Assembly: GCA_963825445.1 (NCBI GenBank)
Contig: CAWGTM010000023.1
Coordinates: 1 to 64,000 of the forward strand
Length of the DNA: 64,000 nucleotides
Direction: 5' to 3'
Origin: Actinophytocola sp963825445
GTDB lineage: Bacteria > Actinomycetota > Actinomycetes > Mycobacteriales > Pseudonocardiaceae
This document shows, piece by piece, positions 1 to 7,365 of the stretch. The notes below the pieces were generated by a model, which saw only the letters and a list, made by a program, of their open reading frames with translations, was not told where the DNA came from and made no database searches. Every line of letters starts with the position of its first letter. Positions within the stretch are counted from its first letter, which is position 1. The position numbers and the translations under genes are program-made.

Positions 1-185
1 GCGTGGATGTCCGGCCCGAAGACGGAGAGGTCGGGCGTGGTCTCGGTGACCAGTGCCTCGGTCTCCGCGGCGCTAACGGCGGACGTGGCGATCACGTCGA
101 CGTCCGGCCCGGCCGCGACGTGGGTTTCCCCCGCGCCGATGCTCGAACCACCGTACGTGGATCCGGTGGACAGTTGCTCGGTCAC
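1..185 (-). CDS. nuoD: NADH-quinone oxidoreductase subunit D, N-terminal part (runs off window)
   Basis: Only about 61 codons are inside the window, read leftwards from a GTG at 185. The start is supported by a GAGGAG ribosome site at 193-198, seven bases upstream. The visible peptide begins MTEQLSTGSTYGG and ends LSVFGPDIHA, a variable Ser/Thr/Ala-rich leader; the conserved core (VVNMGPQHPSTHG in the family) would lie outside. The call rests mainly on position, directly downstream of nuoC in the usual nuoA-B-C-D order. NuoD is the 49-kDa-type subunit of the peripheral arm that helps form the quinone site of complex I. An in-frame TGA just upstream of the GTG rules out a longer form in this frame. 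Confidence 0.7.
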   Translation of the reverse strand, partial: MTEQLSTGSTYGGSSIGAGETHVAAGPDVDVIATSAVSAAETEALVTETTPDLSVFGPDIH

Positions 186-241
186 CGGTCAACTCCTCGG
201 CCCTCAGTCGTTTCGCGGTCAGCCGCGTAAGACTCGGTCAT
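182..241 (-). CDS. 19-codon mini-ORF overlapping the nuoD start (leader peptide or decayed nuoD start)
   Basis: An ATG at 241 has a strong AGAGGAGGGCTC ribosome site directly upstream and encodes MTESYAADRETTEGRGVDR. It ends at a TGA that overlaps the nuoD GTG by four bases (GTGA). The stretch YAADRETTEGR resembles the YRETTEGR found near the N terminus of many actinobacterial NuoD proteins. It may therefore be the old NuoD start cut off by a frameshift, or a leader peptide coupling nuoC to nuoD translation. Both explanations fit what is seen here. Confidence 0.4.
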   Translation of the reverse strand: MTESYAADRETTEGRGVDR

Positions 242-357
242 GAGCCCTCCTCTGTCTGAGCCGCGTGCTCCCCAACCGCACCCAAGGGGACCGGGACGCA
301 AACCGACCACACGTGCCTTGCGAGTGAGTGCGTGACGTCCCGAAGCGACCACGCGGG

Positions 358-378
358 AAAAATCCGGGGAGGCGGACT
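358..378. repeat. Dispersed short repeat, copy 1 (3' side of nuoC)
   Basis: The 21-bp string AAAAATCCGGGGAGGCGGAC plus T lies just after the nuoC stop codon. It is found letter-for-letter at 29981-30001, and its 3' portion recurs at 30068-30085 at the end of a lytic transglycosylase gene. Read on the strand of the upstream gene it ends in a T run (GGATTTTT), so it could act in transcript termination. No strong stem is obvious. Confidence 0.6.
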
Positions 379-380
379 AG

Positions 381-1190
381 TCATGAGTACGACCTCCGCT
401 GATCCGGCGGCGGGATCTCCGCGCCCTTGTACTCGACCGGGATGCCACCGAGCGGGTAGTCCTTGCGCTGCGGGTGGCCGTCCCAGTCGTCCGGCATGAG
501 GATCCTGGTGAGCGCCGGGTGACCGTCGTAGACGATCCCGAACATGTCCCAGGTCTCCCGCTCCTGCCAGTCGGCCGTCGGGTAGACGTCGGTCACCGAC
601 GGGCAGTGCGGGTGACCGCCGTCCTCGGCCGACCAGTCGATGACGACATCCAGCCGGATGCGGCGCCGGTAGGTCATCGAGGTCAGGTGGTAGACCGAGT
701 GCATGCGCTGCGGCACGTCGGCGCCGTAGTCCACTCCGGACACCGAGCTGCACAGCTCGAAGCGCAGGGTGGCGTCGTCGCGCAGTGCCTGGCAGATGCG
801 CACCAGGTGCTCGGCCTGCACGTAGAGAGTGATCTCGCCGCGGTCGATCGTGACCTGCTGGATCGACTCGGTCGGGATCTGCCGTTCCTTCATGGAGGCG
901 ACCAGCTGGTCCACGAACTCGTCGAACCAGCCGCCGTAGGGCCGCTCGGCGGGTGCCACCACATGTGCGGGCAGCCGCAGGCCACCGAAGCCGGAGGTGT
1001 CACCGCTGCCGGACACGTTGAACATGCCGGAGCGGGTCTTGCCGACGTACAGCGGCGCGGCGGCGGTCGAGGTCCGTTCGCCGACGGCCTGCGCGTCCTC
1101 GCCGGCCGGGCGCAGCTCGACGTCGGCGGGCCGCTCGGCGCTCGAGCCTTCCTGGCCGGGCGCCCTCTTGTTCTCGTCGTCAGACGCCAT
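381..1190 (-). CDS. nuoC: NADH-quinone oxidoreductase subunit C
   Basis: A protein of 269 residues from the ATG at 1190 (MASDDENKRAP). The alternative GTG at 1208 would add six residues, and the sequence does not decide between them. NuoC is the 30-kDa-type subunit of the complex I peripheral arm, on the cytoplasmic face. The family signature near the C terminus is clear: ERETWDMFGIVYDGHPAL followed by RILMPDDWDGHPQRKDYPL. The N-terminal 50 residues are a charged, low-complexity extension common in actinobacterial NuoC. It sits in the nuo operon about 60 bp after nuoB and about 140 bp before the mini-ORF/nuoD. Confidence 0.95.
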   Translation of the reverse strand: MASDDENKRAPGQEGSSAERPADVELRPAGEDAQAVGERTSTAAAPLYVGKTRSGMFNVSGSGDTSGFGGLRLPAHVVAPAERPYGGWFDEFVDQLVASMKERQIPTESIQQVTIDRGEITLYVQAEHLVRICQALRDDATLRFELCSSVSGVDYGADVPQRMHSVYHLTSMTYRRRIRLDVVIDWSAEDGGHPHCPSVTDVYPTADWQERETWDMFGIVYDGHPALTRILMPDDWDGHPQRKDYPLGGIPVEYKGAEIPPPDQRRSYS

Positions 1191-1250
1191 CCTCAGCCCC
1201 GCCCCCACCCGCTCATCGAAACGCTCCGCGTTGCAGTGTTCATTTCGAGC

Positions 1251-1799
1251 TCACTTCTTCGCGTACTTGACGGAGGAGGCGATCATCTCGGTGCGAGCGC
1301 CCGAGGCGGCCCGCAGCGCCGCGCGGCGCGCGTTGATGGGCTCGTCCTGGATCTTCGCGTGCAGCTTGAGGATCGCGTCCAGCAGCATCTCGGGGCGCGG
1401 CGGGCAGCCGGGCAGGTACATGTCCACCGGCACCACGTGGTCGACGCCCTGGACGACCGCGTAGTTGTTGAACATCCCGCCGGACGACGCGCAGACACCC
1501 ATGGCCAGCACCCACTTGGGCTCGGCCATCTGGTCGTAGATCTGGCGGAGCACCGGGGCCATCTTGTTGGTCACCCGGCCCGCCACGATCATGAGGTCGG
1601 CCTGCCTGGGCGTCGCGCTGAAGCGCTCCATGCCGAACCGCGCGAGGTCATAGCGCGGCCCGCCGGTCGTCATCATCTCGATCGCACAGCAGGCGAGGCC
1701 GAACGTGGCCGGCCACAGTGAGTTCTTCCGGCCCCAGTTGACCAGCTTCTCCAAGCTGGCCAGCAGGATTCCGTTGGGGAGCTTCTCTTCGAGGCCCAT
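1251..1799 (-). CDS. nuoB: NADH-quinone oxidoreductase subunit B
   Basis: A 182-residue protein of normal family length. NuoB is the PSST-type subunit that carries the terminal iron-sulfur cluster N2, which hands electrons to quinone. The four expected ligands are present: the adjacent pair C37-C38 in GLACCAIEMM, C103 in GVCASSGGMF and C132 in YLPGCPPRPE. The start follows the nuoA stop by 12 bp, so the two genes are almost certainly co-transcribed, probably under Rex control through the operators upstream of nuoA. Confidence 0.97.
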   Translation of the reverse strand: MGLEEKLPNGILLASLEKLVNWGRKNSLWPATFGLACCAIEMMTTGGPRYDLARFGMERFSATPRQADLMIVAGRVTNKMAPVLRQIYDQMAEPKWVLAMGVCASSGGMFNNYAVVQGVDHVVPVDMYLPGCPPRPEMLLDAILKLHAKIQDEPINARRAALRAASGARTEMIASSVKYAKK

Positions 1800-1811
1800 C
1801 TCCCTCTCCCG

Positions 1812-2234
1812 TCAGTTCCAGTCGAGCCCGCCGCGCCGCCACACATACGCGTAGGCGAAGCCGACCGTCGCGATGAACAAGAAGATCTCCACCAGCCCGA
1901 ACAGCCCGAGAGCGTCCGCGGATACCGCGAACGGGTAGAGGAAGACCATCTCGATGTCGAACAGGATGAACAGCATCGCGGTGAGGTAGTAGGCGACCGG
2001 AACACGGCCACCACCGATCACCGGCTGCGGAGACGGCTCGATCCCGCACTCGTACGCCTCGAGCTTGGCCCGGTTGTACCGCTTGGGCCCGACGAGCGGG
2101 CCGAGCAACGCGGAGAACAACGCGAACGCGGCCGCGAGCACGAAGAGCAGGAACAGCGGTAGATAGCTGTCGAGGCTCGTCCCTGGGATCTCGTCCTGTG
2201 CTACAGATGTACCGACAGCTGCGAGTACTGACAC
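1812..2234 (-). CDS. nuoA: NADH-quinone oxidoreductase subunit A
   Basis: A 140-residue membrane protein and first gene of the complex I operon. It has three hydrophobic helices: about residues 24-44 (LPLFLLFVLAAAFALFSALLG), a second in the AYYLTAMLFILFDIEMVFLYPFA region, and a third near GLFGLVEIFLFIATVGFAYAY. The conserved loop YECGIEPS is present, as is the acidic FDIEMVFLYP stretch typical of NuoA. NuoA sits at the junction of membrane and peripheral arms. Two Rex-type palindromes lie about 95-135 bp upstream of the start. Confidence 0.96.
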   Translation of the reverse strand: MSVLAAVGTSVAQDEIPGTSLDSYLPLFLLFVLAAAFALFSALLGPLVGPKRYNRAKLEAYECGIEPSPQPVIGGGRVPVAYYLTAMLFILFDIEMVFLYPFAVSADALGLFGLVEIFLFIATVGFAYAYVWRRGGLDWN

Positions 2235-2293
2235 TTCGCCGTCCTTTCCCGCTCCCTCGCGGGCACCTTATGGGGTGTCCATCTCTCGCCCCG

Positions 2294-2311
2294 GGTTAGG
2301 CAGACCTAACC
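2294..2311. promoter_or_regulatory. Inverted repeat GGTTAGG-N4-CCTAACC upstream of nuoA
   Basis: Perfect 7-bp arms with spacer CAGA lie between the Rex sites and nuoA. The half-sites resemble those of DtxR/IdeR iron boxes (GGTTAG/CTAACC), but the spacing is longer than in that consensus. It may be an operator for an unknown regulator. An iron-response role is only a suggestion, although complex I is rich in iron-sulfur clusters. Confidence 0.4.
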
Positions 2312-2322
2312 TGGATCTTCAG

Positions 2323-2350
2323 CGAGCTTGTGAATCTTTTCACAAGCTCG
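2323..2350. promoter_or_regulatory. Rex operator 1 (nuo operon)
   Basis: Contains the core TTGTGAA-TCTT-TTCACAA (2328-2345), a perfect match to the Rex consensus TTGTGAANNNNTTCACAA. The symmetry extends to 12-bp arms (CGAGCTTGTGAA and its complement). Rex is the NADH/NAD+-sensing repressor that controls nuo and cyd operons in Streptomyces. The site lies about 95-115 bp upstream of the nuoA start and 24 bp from a second copy. Confidence 0.85.
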
Positions 2351-2351
2351 G

Positions 2352-2369
2352 TCGTGAAACGCTTCACAA
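2352..2369. promoter_or_regulatory. Rex operator 2 (nuo operon)
   Basis: TCGTGAA-ACGC-TTCACAA, one mismatch from the Rex consensus. It is centred 24 bp from operator 1, which places the two sites on roughly similar faces of the helix. Two adjacent sites suggest cooperative binding. Confidence 0.75.
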
Positions 2370-2452
2370 GATCGCGGCTCTCAGTGTAGATACCGGCATT
2401 TACGACGCCACTAGTTAGGCCACCCTCACTTGGCGCCTTCCCTTACACAGCA

Positions 2453-2490
2453 GAAGGGGCGCCCGGCCTCAGTCGGCCGAACGCCCCTTC
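2453..2490 (-). terminator. Hairpin terminator after the Bax-inhibitor-like gene
   Basis: GAAGGGGCG pairs with CGCCCCTTC, with an inner CGGCC/GGCCG stem between them. It begins a few bases after the stop of the minus-strand gene ending at 2504. It also insulates the nuo promoter region from read-through. Confidence 0.7.
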
Positions 2491-2503
2491 CAGGGGAAAG
2501 CTG

Positions 2504-3298
2504 TTAGTCGCCCTGCAAGTACGACAGCAGTCGCAGGATCTCCAGGTACAGCCAGACGAGCGTGACCGTCAGGCCGAACGCCGCGTACCAGGCGTACTTG
2601 GCCGGCATGCCGGCACGGATCATCTGGTCGGTCTCGTCGAAGTTCAGCAGCAGCATGAAGGCACCGATGCCGATGACCACGAGGCTGAAGACGATGGCGA
2701 GCGTGCCACCGTTGCGGATGCCGAGCGCACCGCCGGCGAGCAGGTTGATGAGCATCATCAGGACGGCGGCGATGCCGGCACCGATGACCCACTTGGTGAG
2801 CCTCGGCGTGACCCGGACCGCACCGGTCTTGTAGAGGGTCAGCATCACCGCGAACACGAGGCCCGTACCGAGGATCGCCTTGACGGCAATGCCAGGGAAG
2901 TACGCCTCGAACACACCCGTGATGGCTCCGAGGAACACACCCTCTGCCGCCGCGTACGACAGCACCATGGCCGGGTTGGCCTTCTGCTTGAAGATGATGA
3001 TCAACGAGAGGACGAGACCGACGATCATGCCGCCGATCGCCAGCGGCCAGGGGCTGACGGCCCCCGTGAGCACGGCGAACGCCGTGATCACGCCGGTGAG
3101 CATCGTGGTGCCGACCGTGATCGCGGTCTTGGAGACCACGTCGTCGATCGTCATCGGGCGCTCAGTGGCGGCCGGCGGGGTCATGTAGCCGCCGCCGTAT
3201 CCCTGCTCGGCTTGCGGCTGGTTCTGGAAACCCGCGTAGCCGCCGCCGAACCCGCCGGTCGGCAGGTTCCGGAACGCGGGATTACTGGTTGAACGCAC
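2504..3298 (-). CDS. Bax inhibitor-1/YccA family integral membrane protein
   Basis: About 264 residues from a GTG at 3298 (VRSTSNPAFRNLP). This start is chosen because AGGAGG lies at ideal spacing upstream, and mycobacterial homologues begin with a similar SSNPVFRSLP. After a Gly/Tyr-rich cytoplasmic tail of about 45 residues there are seven hydrophobic helices, the usual BI-1/TMBIM count. It carries YLEILRLL near the C terminus, as in the family. Eukaryotic relatives are calcium-leak channels; the bacterial role is unclear. A hairpin terminator follows, so the gene is probably monocistronic. Confidence 0.88.
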   Translation of the reverse strand: MRSTSNPAFRNLPTGGFGGGYAGFQNQPQAEQGYGGGYMTPPAATERPMTIDDVVSKTAITVGTTMLTGVITAFAVLTGAVSPWPLAIGGMIVGLVLSLIIIFKQKANPAMVLSYAAAEGVFLGAITGVFEAYFPGIAVKAILGTGLVFAVMLTLYKTGAVRVTPRLTKWVIGAGIAAVLMMLINLLAGGALGIRNGGTLAIVFSLVVIGIGAFMLLLNFDETDQMIRAGMPAKYAWYAAFGLTVTLVWLYLEILRLLSYLQGD

Positions 3299-3502
3299 CT
3301 GTTCCTCCTGGGCCTGATGGCTCTGCACCGGGTTCAACGGCCAACCATGCCGTTCGGTTCCCGGTGGGTAAAGCTGACTTTACTCGTCAATGCGTGATCG
3401 TTACGGACAGACCCACTTCCCCGGTCCGGCGTCCCCCGAGCGAGCGACTAGCCTCCGTAGTCTTCACTGAGTGCACATAACCGCCACGACCGGGGAGGCG
3501 TG

Positions 3503-4621
3503 ATGAGCACGGCCGGGGGTCGGCGCTGGGGTCCCATCGTCACCGGCGTCGCGCTCGCTCTCACGTTCCTCGTTCTGCTGGTTCTCGGGACTCGCCTTCC
3601 CGAGGGCGGCGAGCGTACGCCTGGCCCGGCGCCGCAGGCCAAGACCGGCCCGCCGTCCTGGATGCGCCCACTGCGGGCGGACGAGAAACCACCGCAGTTC
3701 GTGCTGTTCTCCTTCGACGGCGCCGGATCCCACGACCACTGGCAGCGGGTCCTGCCGCTGGCCGAGCAGGTGAACGCGCAGGTGACCGGTTTCCTGTCGG
3801 GCATCTACCTGCTGTCCGACTCCCGCAGCACCGAGTACACGGGCCCCGGCCACGAACCGGGCGTCGCGTCGATCAGCTTCGGCGGACCGGACACCGAGGT
3901 GCGCACCCGCATCGCCGACCTGAACGCCGCCATCGCCGCGGGCCACGAGATCGGCACGCACTACAACGGGCACTTCTGCGCGGGCAACGAACCGAGCGAG
4001 GCGTCGTGGTCGACCGCGCAGTGGCGCGACGAGCTGGACCAGTTCTTCGGCATCCTGCGTGACGCCACCGGGCGTGGGCTGCGGGTGGCGGAAACGGCCG
4101 TCCGGGGCGGGCGGACCCCGTGTCTGGAGGGCGACTTCGCCGAACTCGCGCCGGCCATGGCCGACCACGAGTTCACCTACGACTCCAGCAGGACCACCGA
4201 GGGCGTCGCCTGGCCGACCCTGGTCGACGAGGTCTGGGAGTTCTGGGTGCCGATCGTGCGGCCGCCGGCGCTCGGCGGCAAAAAAGTGATCATGATGGAC
4301 TACAACCTCTGGTACGCGATGAACGGCGCGCGCGAGGAGCCGGCCCGCGACGCCGAGTTCACCAGGGTCACGCTGGAGACCTACCGGGCGGCGTTCCAGG
4401 CGGCTTACAACACCAACCGCGCGCCGCTCACGGTCGGCAACCACTTCAACGACTGGTCCGGCGGCGCGTTCACCAACGCCACCGAGAAGTTCATGTCGGA
4501 GATCTGCGTGCGTGCCGAGACCGTCTGCACCACCTACTCGCAGGTGATCGAGTGGATGTCGCTGCAGGATCCGGCGGTGCTGGAGAAGTTCCGCGCGATG
4601 CCGGCCGCGCAGATCTCATAG
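3503..4621 (+). CDS. Membrane-anchored polysaccharide deacetylase-like protein
   Basis: 372 residues from the ATG at 3503, preceded by GGGGAGGCGTG. The overlapping GTG at 3500 is less well spaced. One N-terminal membrane segment (about residues 12-30) is followed by a Pro-rich linker and an extracellular domain. NodB-like deacetylase motifs are visible: FSFDGAG around residue 70 (metal/catalytic Asp region) and GHEIGTHYNGHFC around residue 148, which fits the H-x3-H-x3-H pattern of motif 2. GNHFNDW later could be the active-site wall. Such enzymes remove acetyl groups from cell-wall or capsular polysaccharide. The motifs are divergent, so the substrate is uncertain. It is transcribed divergently from the Bax-inhibitor-like gene. 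Confidence 0.75.
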   Translation: MSTAGGRRWGPIVTGVALALTFLVLLVLGTRLPEGGERTPGPAPQAKTGPPSWMRPLRADEKPPQFVLFSFDGAGSHDHWQRVLPLAEQVNAQVTGFLSGIYLLSDSRSTEYTGPGHEPGVASISFGGPDTEVRTRIADLNAAIAAGHEIGTHYNGHFCAGNEPSEASWSTAQWRDELDQFFGILRDATGRGLRVAETAVRGGRTPCLEGDFAELAPAMADHEFTYDSSRTTEGVAWPTLVDEVWEFWVPIVRPPALGGKKVIMMDYNLWYAMNGAREEPARDAEFTRVTLETYRAAFQAAYNTNRAPLTVGNHFNDWSGGAFTNATEKFMSEICVRAETVCTTYSQVIEWMSLQDPAVLEKFRAMPAAQIS

Positions 4622-4717
4622 TCATTCTCTGAATAGTCATACAGACACGTTTTCCGCCGCCGCCCATCCGCTGATCTGGTGGAATAGGTCCCAGCAACAA
4701 ACGAGGAGGCACGGCTG

Positions 4718-6712
4718 ATGGCTACCTACCTGGTGACCGGTGCGACCGGGTTGATCGGCCGGCACTTCGTCGCCGAGATCCTGGACCGGTCCGACACCGA
4801 GCGCGTCTGGGTTCTCGTCCGGGAGCAGTCCCAGGACCGGCTCACCGCCGCGGCCCGCGACTGGCCCCACGCCGAGAAGATCAAGACGGTGCTCGGCGAC
4901 GTGCGAGAGGAACGCCTCGGCATCGGCGACGAACAGGTGGCCGAGCTGACCGGCACGGTCGACCACCTCGTGCACCTGGCGGCGCTGTACGACATCGCGG
5001 CCGACGACGACGCGAGCATCGCGGCCAACGTCGACGGCACCAGGCACGTGATCGAGCTGGCCGAGGCGTTGCGCGTCGGTTGCCTGCACCACGTGTCGTC
5101 GGTGGCGGTCGCCGGCGACTACCGCGGCCGGTTCACCGAGGAGATGTTCGACGCCGGGCAACGCCTGCTCACCCCGTACCACCGCACCAAGTTCGAGTCC
5201 GAGCGTCTGGTGCGCACCCAGACCGAGGTGCCATGGCGGGTCTACCGACCGGCCGTCGTGGTCGGCAACTCGGTCACCGGCGAGATGGACAAGATCGACG
5301 GGCCCTACTACTTCTTCCCCGCGCTCGCGCGGCTGGGCGCCGTGCCGAGCGTGCCGCTCGTGTTCCCGGACATCGGCGACACGAACATCGTTCCCGTCGA
5401 CTACGTGGCCGCCGCCATGGCCCACCTGGTCAACGCGCCGGGCCTCGACGGGCGTGCGTTCCACCTGGTCAACCCCGAGCCGCAGTCGGCGCGGTCGGTG
5501 TACAACGCGTTCGCCCGCGCGGCCGGGGCGCCGGTCGCGAACAGCGAACTGGGTGCCGGGCTGTCCGCGCCGCTCATCGGTCTGGTGAAGCTGGCCGAAC
5601 ACGTGCCCGGAGTGACGATCGCGCGCGACGCGTTCCTCGACCGGCTCGGCATCCCGCCCGTGCTGCTGACCACGCTCACGTTCGAGCCCAGGTTCGACTC
5701 GGCCGAGACCCGCAAGGCCCTGGCCGACAGTGCCGTGGTGGTGCCGCCGCTCGCCGACTACGCCGACGTGCTGTGGCGCTACTGGCGCGAGCACCTCGAC
5801 CCGTTCCGCGCTCGCCGCCACGGTCAGCGCGGCCACCTCGACGGCCGGCGCGTGGTGATCACCGGCGCGTCCTCGGGCATCGGGCGGGCCACCGCTCTGA
5901 AGGTCGCGGCCGCCGGCGGCGTCCCCCTCCTGATCGCACGTCGGCAGACGGAGCTGGAGGAGGTCCGCGCGGAGATCGCCGCGGCGGGCGGCCAGGCGTT
6001 CGTCTACCCGTGCGACCTGACCGACGAGGAGTCGGTCACCAAGACGGTCGCCGCCATGATCACCGAGCAGCCGGGCATCGACATGCTGGTGAACAACGCC
6101 GGCCGGTCGATCCGCCGCTCCGTCCAGCTGTCGTACGACCGCATGCACGACTACGAGCGCGCCATGGCCATCAACTACTTCGGCGCCGTGCGGCTGATCC
6201 TCGGCCTCATGCCCCACATGATCGAGCGGCGGTTCGGCCACATCGTGAACGTGTCGTCCATCGGCGTCCAGGGCATCGCCCCTCGGTTCTCGGCCTACGT
6301 CGCGTCCAAGGCGGCTCTCGACCACTTCAGCAAGATCGTGGCCACCGAGACCCACGGCGCGGGCATCACCTTCACCACCGTGCACATGCCGCTGGTCCGC
6401 ACCCCCATGATCCGCCCGACCAAGATCTACGACGCCTTCCCCACGAAGTCCCCCGAGCAGGCCGCCGACATGGTCATGACTGCCTTGCTGGAGCGCCCGA
6501 AGCACATCGGCACCCCCACCGGCCGCCTGATCCAGGCGGCGTACGAATTCGCGCCAGGCCTCGTCGACGCCATCGCCTACCAGGGCTACCGAATCTTCCC
6601 GGACTCCACAGCCGCAGGCGGCTCAGGCCGCCTGAAGATCGGCAAGGGCGACCGCCACCTGGGCTCCGCGGCAATGGCCCTGGCCAAACTCACCCGCGGC
6701 TTCCACTGGTAG
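4718..6712 (+). CDS. Two-domain SDR oxidoreductase (fatty acyl-CoA reductase-like)
   Basis: A 664-residue fusion. The N-terminal half is an extended SDR with TGATGLIGRH at residues 7-16, HVSSVAVAGDY, and a YHRTK catalytic pair, as in male-sterility/acyl-reductase proteins. The second half is a classical SDR with ITGASSGIGRA at about residue 382, NNAGRSI, and YVASK at about residue 527. The layout matches M. tuberculosis AcrA1 (Rv3391), annotated as an acyl-CoA reductase, so lipid or wax-ester reduction is the best guess. A well-placed GAGG site precedes the ATG. The 3' end of the gene appears partly duplicated about 200 bp downstream. Confidence 0.8.
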   Translation: MATYLVTGATGLIGRHFVAEILDRSDTERVWVLVREQSQDRLTAAARDWPHAEKIKTVLGDVREERLGIGDEQVAELTGTVDHLVHLAALYDIAADDDASIAANVDGTRHVIELAEALRVGCLHHVSSVAVAGDYRGRFTEEMFDAGQRLLTPYHRTKFESERLVRTQTEVPWRVYRPAVVVGNSVTGEMDKIDGPYYFFPALARLGAVPSVPLVFPDIGDTNIVPVDYVAAAMAHLVNAPGLDGRAFHLVNPEPQSARSVYNAFARAAGAPVANSELGAGLSAPLIGLVKLAEHVPGVTIARDAFLDRLGIPPVLLTTLTFEPRFDSAETRKALADSAVVVPPLADYADVLWRYWREHLDPFRARRHGQRGHLDGRRVVITGASSGIGRATALKVAAAGGVPLLIARRQTELEEVRAEIAAAGGQAFVYPCDLTDEESVTKTVAAMITEQPGIDMLVNNAGRSIRRSVQLSYDRMHDYERAMAINYFGAVRLILGLMPHMIERRFGHIVNVSSIGVQGIAPRFSAYVASKAALDHFSKIVATETHGAGITFTTVHMPLVRTPMIRPTKIYDAFPTKSPEQAADMVMTALLERPKHIGTPTGRLIQAAYEFAPGLVDAIAYQGYRIFPDSTAAGGSGRLKIGKGDRHLGSAAMALAKLTRGFHW

Positions 6713-6735
6713 AGCAGCCAGCGGCGAACGCCACG

Positions 6736-6845
6736 ACTCACGCACACCGAGCCAGCCATTGGCGTACGCCGAGTCAGCCACCCACGCACGCCGAACCAGC
6801 CACTCACGTACGCCGAACCAGCCGTACACGCACGCCGACCCAGCC
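6736..6845. repeat. Five-copy 22-bp degenerate tandem repeat
   Basis: Exactly five consecutive 22-bp units with approximate consensus ACYCACGYACGCCGAACCAG plus CC, each ending in CAGCC. They start at 6736, 6758, 6780, 6802 and 6824. The 22-bp period is not a multiple of three, so a coding role is unlikely. The array fills the spacer between the SDR gene and the VOC gene. Unit-to-unit differences are mostly substitutions. Confidence 0.85.
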
Positions 6846-6850
6846 AAACG

Positions 6851-6907
6851 GTCGCCGACGCCTGGCTCGGCAGCGATGACACCGACCAAACTGACACGCG
6901 GCTTCCA
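6851..6907 (+). repeat. Degenerate duplicate of the SDR gene 3' end
   Basis: The stretch ending CGACCAAACTGACACGCGGCTTCCA resembles 6643-6706 inside the SDR gene, which ends GGCCAAACTCACCCGCGGCTTCCA. Translated, the original reads GSAAMALAKLTRGFHW and the copy GSAAMTPTKLTRGFQ. It lies between the 22-bp array and the VOC gene. It looks like an old partial duplication whose middle is now the repeat array. Confidence 0.6.
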
Positions 6908-6926
6908 AGCAGCGAAGGAGACGCAC

Positions 6927-7280
6927 ATGATCACCGGCGCACACACGATCATCTATGCCGAGGACGCCGAGGCGGCGCGCACCTTCCTGTCCGAGACGCT
7001 CGGACTGCCCGGCGTGGACGCCGGCGGCGGCTGGCTGATCTTCAAGGCACCGCCGTCCGAACTGGCCGTGCACCCCACCGAGGGCGCCGGACGCCACGAG
7101 CTGTACCTCATGTGCGACGACCTCGACGCCACGGTCGCCGACCTGAAGGCCAAGGGTGTGGTCTTCACGAGCGAGGTGAGCGACCAGGGCTGGGGCCTGC
7201 TGATCACCCTCGAGGTGCCCGGCGCCGGCGAGATCGGCCTCTACCAACCCCGACACCCCACGGCCTACGACTTACCGTGA
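6927..7280 (+). CDS. VOC family (glyoxalase/bleomycin-resistance fold) protein
   Basis: 117 residues from the ATG at 6927, with AAGGAG eight bases upstream. A single VOC module: HTIIYAEDAEAARTFLSETLGLP (first beta-alpha unit), GGGWLIFKAPPSELAVHP, HELYLMCDDLDATVADLKAKGV, and the terminal GAGEIGLYQPRHPT. VOC proteins bind a metal between paired modules and act on, or sequester, small molecules; the substrate cannot be told here. The penultimate sense codon (7272-7274) is the rare leucine codon TTA. The ORF extends in frame upstream through the duplicated SDR tail, but that part lacks a ribosome site. Confidence 0.85.
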   Translation: MITGAHTIIYAEDAEAARTFLSETLGLPGVDAGGGWLIFKAPPSELAVHPTEGAGRHELYLMCDDLDATVADLKAKGVVFTSEVSDQGWGLLITLEVPGAGEIGLYQPRHPTAYDLP

Positions 7281-7365
7281 ACCCGAGCAGGTAGCCGACC
7301 GTCCACAGTAGACTCTCAGGATTTGATCTGTTGCGGTATGTGGTCGCACGAGTACCTTCACCTCC

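Noticed and set aside
6736..6845. CRISPR array
   Set aside because: Units are 22 bp, directly adjacent with no spacers, and degenerate. No cas genes are in the window. The same holds for 15850-15975, 35302-35398 and 47808-47868.
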